Origin: an uncultured Oxalobacteraceae bacterium | GTDB taxonomy: Bacteria; Pseudomonadota; Gammaproteobacteria; Burkholderiales; Burkholderiaceae | Length of the DNA: 19,719 nt | Reading direction: 5' to 3' | Assembly: GCA_946479255.1 (NCBI GenBank) | Contig: CAMLFK010000072.1 | Coordinates: 1 to 19,719, forward strand | In this document: positions 16,444 to 19,719 of the stretch, one piece after another | How the letters are laid out: every line of letters starts with the position of its first letter | Numbering within the stretch: position 1 is the first letter of the stretch | Translations under genes and position numbers: made by a program | Notes under the pieces: model-generated | Database searches by the model: none | The model's input: only the letters and a program-made list of their open reading frames with translations | Told to the model about the DNA's origin: nothing

Positions 16444-16898
16444 CCGCCCGCATCCAGCAAGAGGACTTCGACCTGTCCACGGAAGTGGCGGCCCTGCGCC
16501 ATGGCGACCCGCGCGTGGGCGCCATCGTCACCTTTGTCGGCACGGTGCGCGACATGAACGAAGGCGCCAGCGTGGCCGAGATGGAGCTGGAACACTATCC
16601 CGGCATGACCGAGCGCGCTTTGGCCGACATCGTCCGGAAGGCCAAGGTGCGCTGGCCGCTGTACGGCGCGCTGGTGATCCACCGGGTCGGGCCCTTGAAG
16701 CCGATGGAGCAGATCGTGCTGGTGGCCTGCACCAGCGCGCACCGCGGCGAAGCCTTCGCCGCCTGCGAGTTCATCATCGACTACCTCAAGACCGAGGCCC
16801 CGTTCTGGAAAAAGGAGCAGACGCCTGATGGCGCGCGCTGGGTCGATGCCCGCGTGACGGACGACGAAGCACTGGAGAAGTGGCGTAGCGAAGAGTAG
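16440..16898 (+). CDS. moaE: Molybdopterin synthase catalytic subunit MoaE
   Basis: MoaE inserts two sulfurs, delivered by MoaD thiocarboxylate, into precursor Z to form molybdopterin. The 152-residue length matches the E. coli protein. Conserved features are FVGTVRD (32-38), HRG-AF (101-106) with its conserved His-Arg pair, and LKTEAPFWKKE (116-126), whose K117 and K124 correspond to the two active-site lysines of E. coli MoaE. The ATG at 16440 is preceded by GGGAGG and overlaps the upstream stop as ATGA; a much longer reading frame runs upstream but is antisense-like noise inside the DUF349 gene. The obligatory partner gene moaD is not in this window, so it must lie elsewhere. Confidence 0.96.
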   Translation: MTARIQQEDFDLSTEVAALRHGDPRVGAIVTFVGTVRDMNEGASVAEMELEHYPGMTERALADIVRKAKVRWPLYGALVIHRVGPLKPMEQIVLVACTSAHRGEAFAACEFIIDYLKTEAPFWKKEQTPDGARWVDARVTDDEALEKWRSEE

Positions 16899-16935
16899 GC
16901 AAAAGGACGAAAACAAAGCACGCCGGTCTTGGCGT

Positions 16936-16964
16936 CTTGAAAATGTAGCTGCCTTGCCCAATCT
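16936..16964 (+). promoter_or_regulatory. Sigma-32 (heat-shock) promoter of clpB
   Basis: A -35 CTTGAAA (16936-16942) is followed after 14 bp by CCCAATCT (16957-16964), seven of eight matches to the sigma-32 -10 consensus CCCCATNT. The predicted start is near 16970, giving a 30-nt leader. This agrees with known heat-shock control of clpB. Confidence 0.85.
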
Positions 16965-17000
16965 TGCATTCAAGTTAGCAATTTACTGGGGAGCCTTACC

Positions 17001-19610
<2,610 letters not shown>

Positions 19611-19623
19611 GCCTTCCATGGTC

Positions 19624-19712
19624 GTCGTCCCCGCGCAGGCGGGGGCCCAATGTCGAGCGGCCGCCAGGGGGTGTTGGTGCCCCCCGGGGGCGGGGCGACG
19701 GGGGGGGGGGGG
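19624..19712. repeat. REP-like palindromic pair ending in a G run (low-quality end)
   Basis: The segment GTCGTCCCCGCGCAGGCGGGG (19624-19644) folds as CCCCGC-GCAG-GCGGGG (19629-19644) and resembles intergenic palindromes common in Oxalobacteraceae. From 19674, TTGGTGCCCCC and GGGGCGACG look like an inverted, damaged second copy. The pair could end or protect the clpB transcript. The segment closes with 13 consecutive Gs (19700-19712), probably sequencing or assembly noise. Confidence 0.55.
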
Positions 19713-19719
19713 AATGGTT

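Overview
The window looks like chromosomal DNA of a high-GC betaproteobacterium. The best guess is Oxalobacteraceae (Massilia, Duganella or Janthinobacterium type). This rests on strongly GC-biased third codon positions, the overall protein character, and a GTCGTCCCCGCGCAGGCGGGG-type palindromic repeat after clpB. The genus is inference. No insertion sequence, prophage, integrase or CRISPR array was seen. Most content is housekeeping, and no obviously new multi-gene system stands out.

Region 1 (1-1430, minus strand) holds the N-terminal two thirds of the DEAD-box rRNA helicase DbpA, cut by the window edge. Upstream of it are a 76-codon gene of unknown function and an initiator tRNA-Met with its own promoter and terminator. 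A terminator-like hairpin lies directly in front of the dbpA start.

Region 2 (1430-4560) carries small and poorly known genes. They are a class I methyltransferase with an NPPW motif, a 269-residue protein of unknown function, a 71-residue Cys-rich protein ending in four histidines, a 46-residue basic protein on the plus strand, and a PhnB-like VOC protein.

Region 3 (4632-12737, minus strand) reads, in transcription order, PAS-GGDEF diguanylate cyclase, dienelactone hydrolase, sbcD, sbcC. The sbcD and sbcC genes overlap by ATGA and encode the two subunits of one DNA-end-processing nuclease. The cyclase is membrane-anchored, starts at TTG, and has a promoter overlapped by an inverted repeat.

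Region 4 (12738-13159) is a divergent 422-bp intergenic region. It holds the cyclase promoter and, facing right, an FNR/CRP-like half-perfect palindrome spaced correctly from a -10-like box. That promoter would drive a hemerythrin-like gene that seems to have lost metal ligands.

Region 5 (13160-19719, plus strand) holds the hemerythrin-like gene, a large DUF349 gene, moaE translationally coupled to it by ATGA, and clpB behind a near-consensus sigma-32 promoter. The window ends in a repeat pair and a 13-G run that look like a low-quality contig end.
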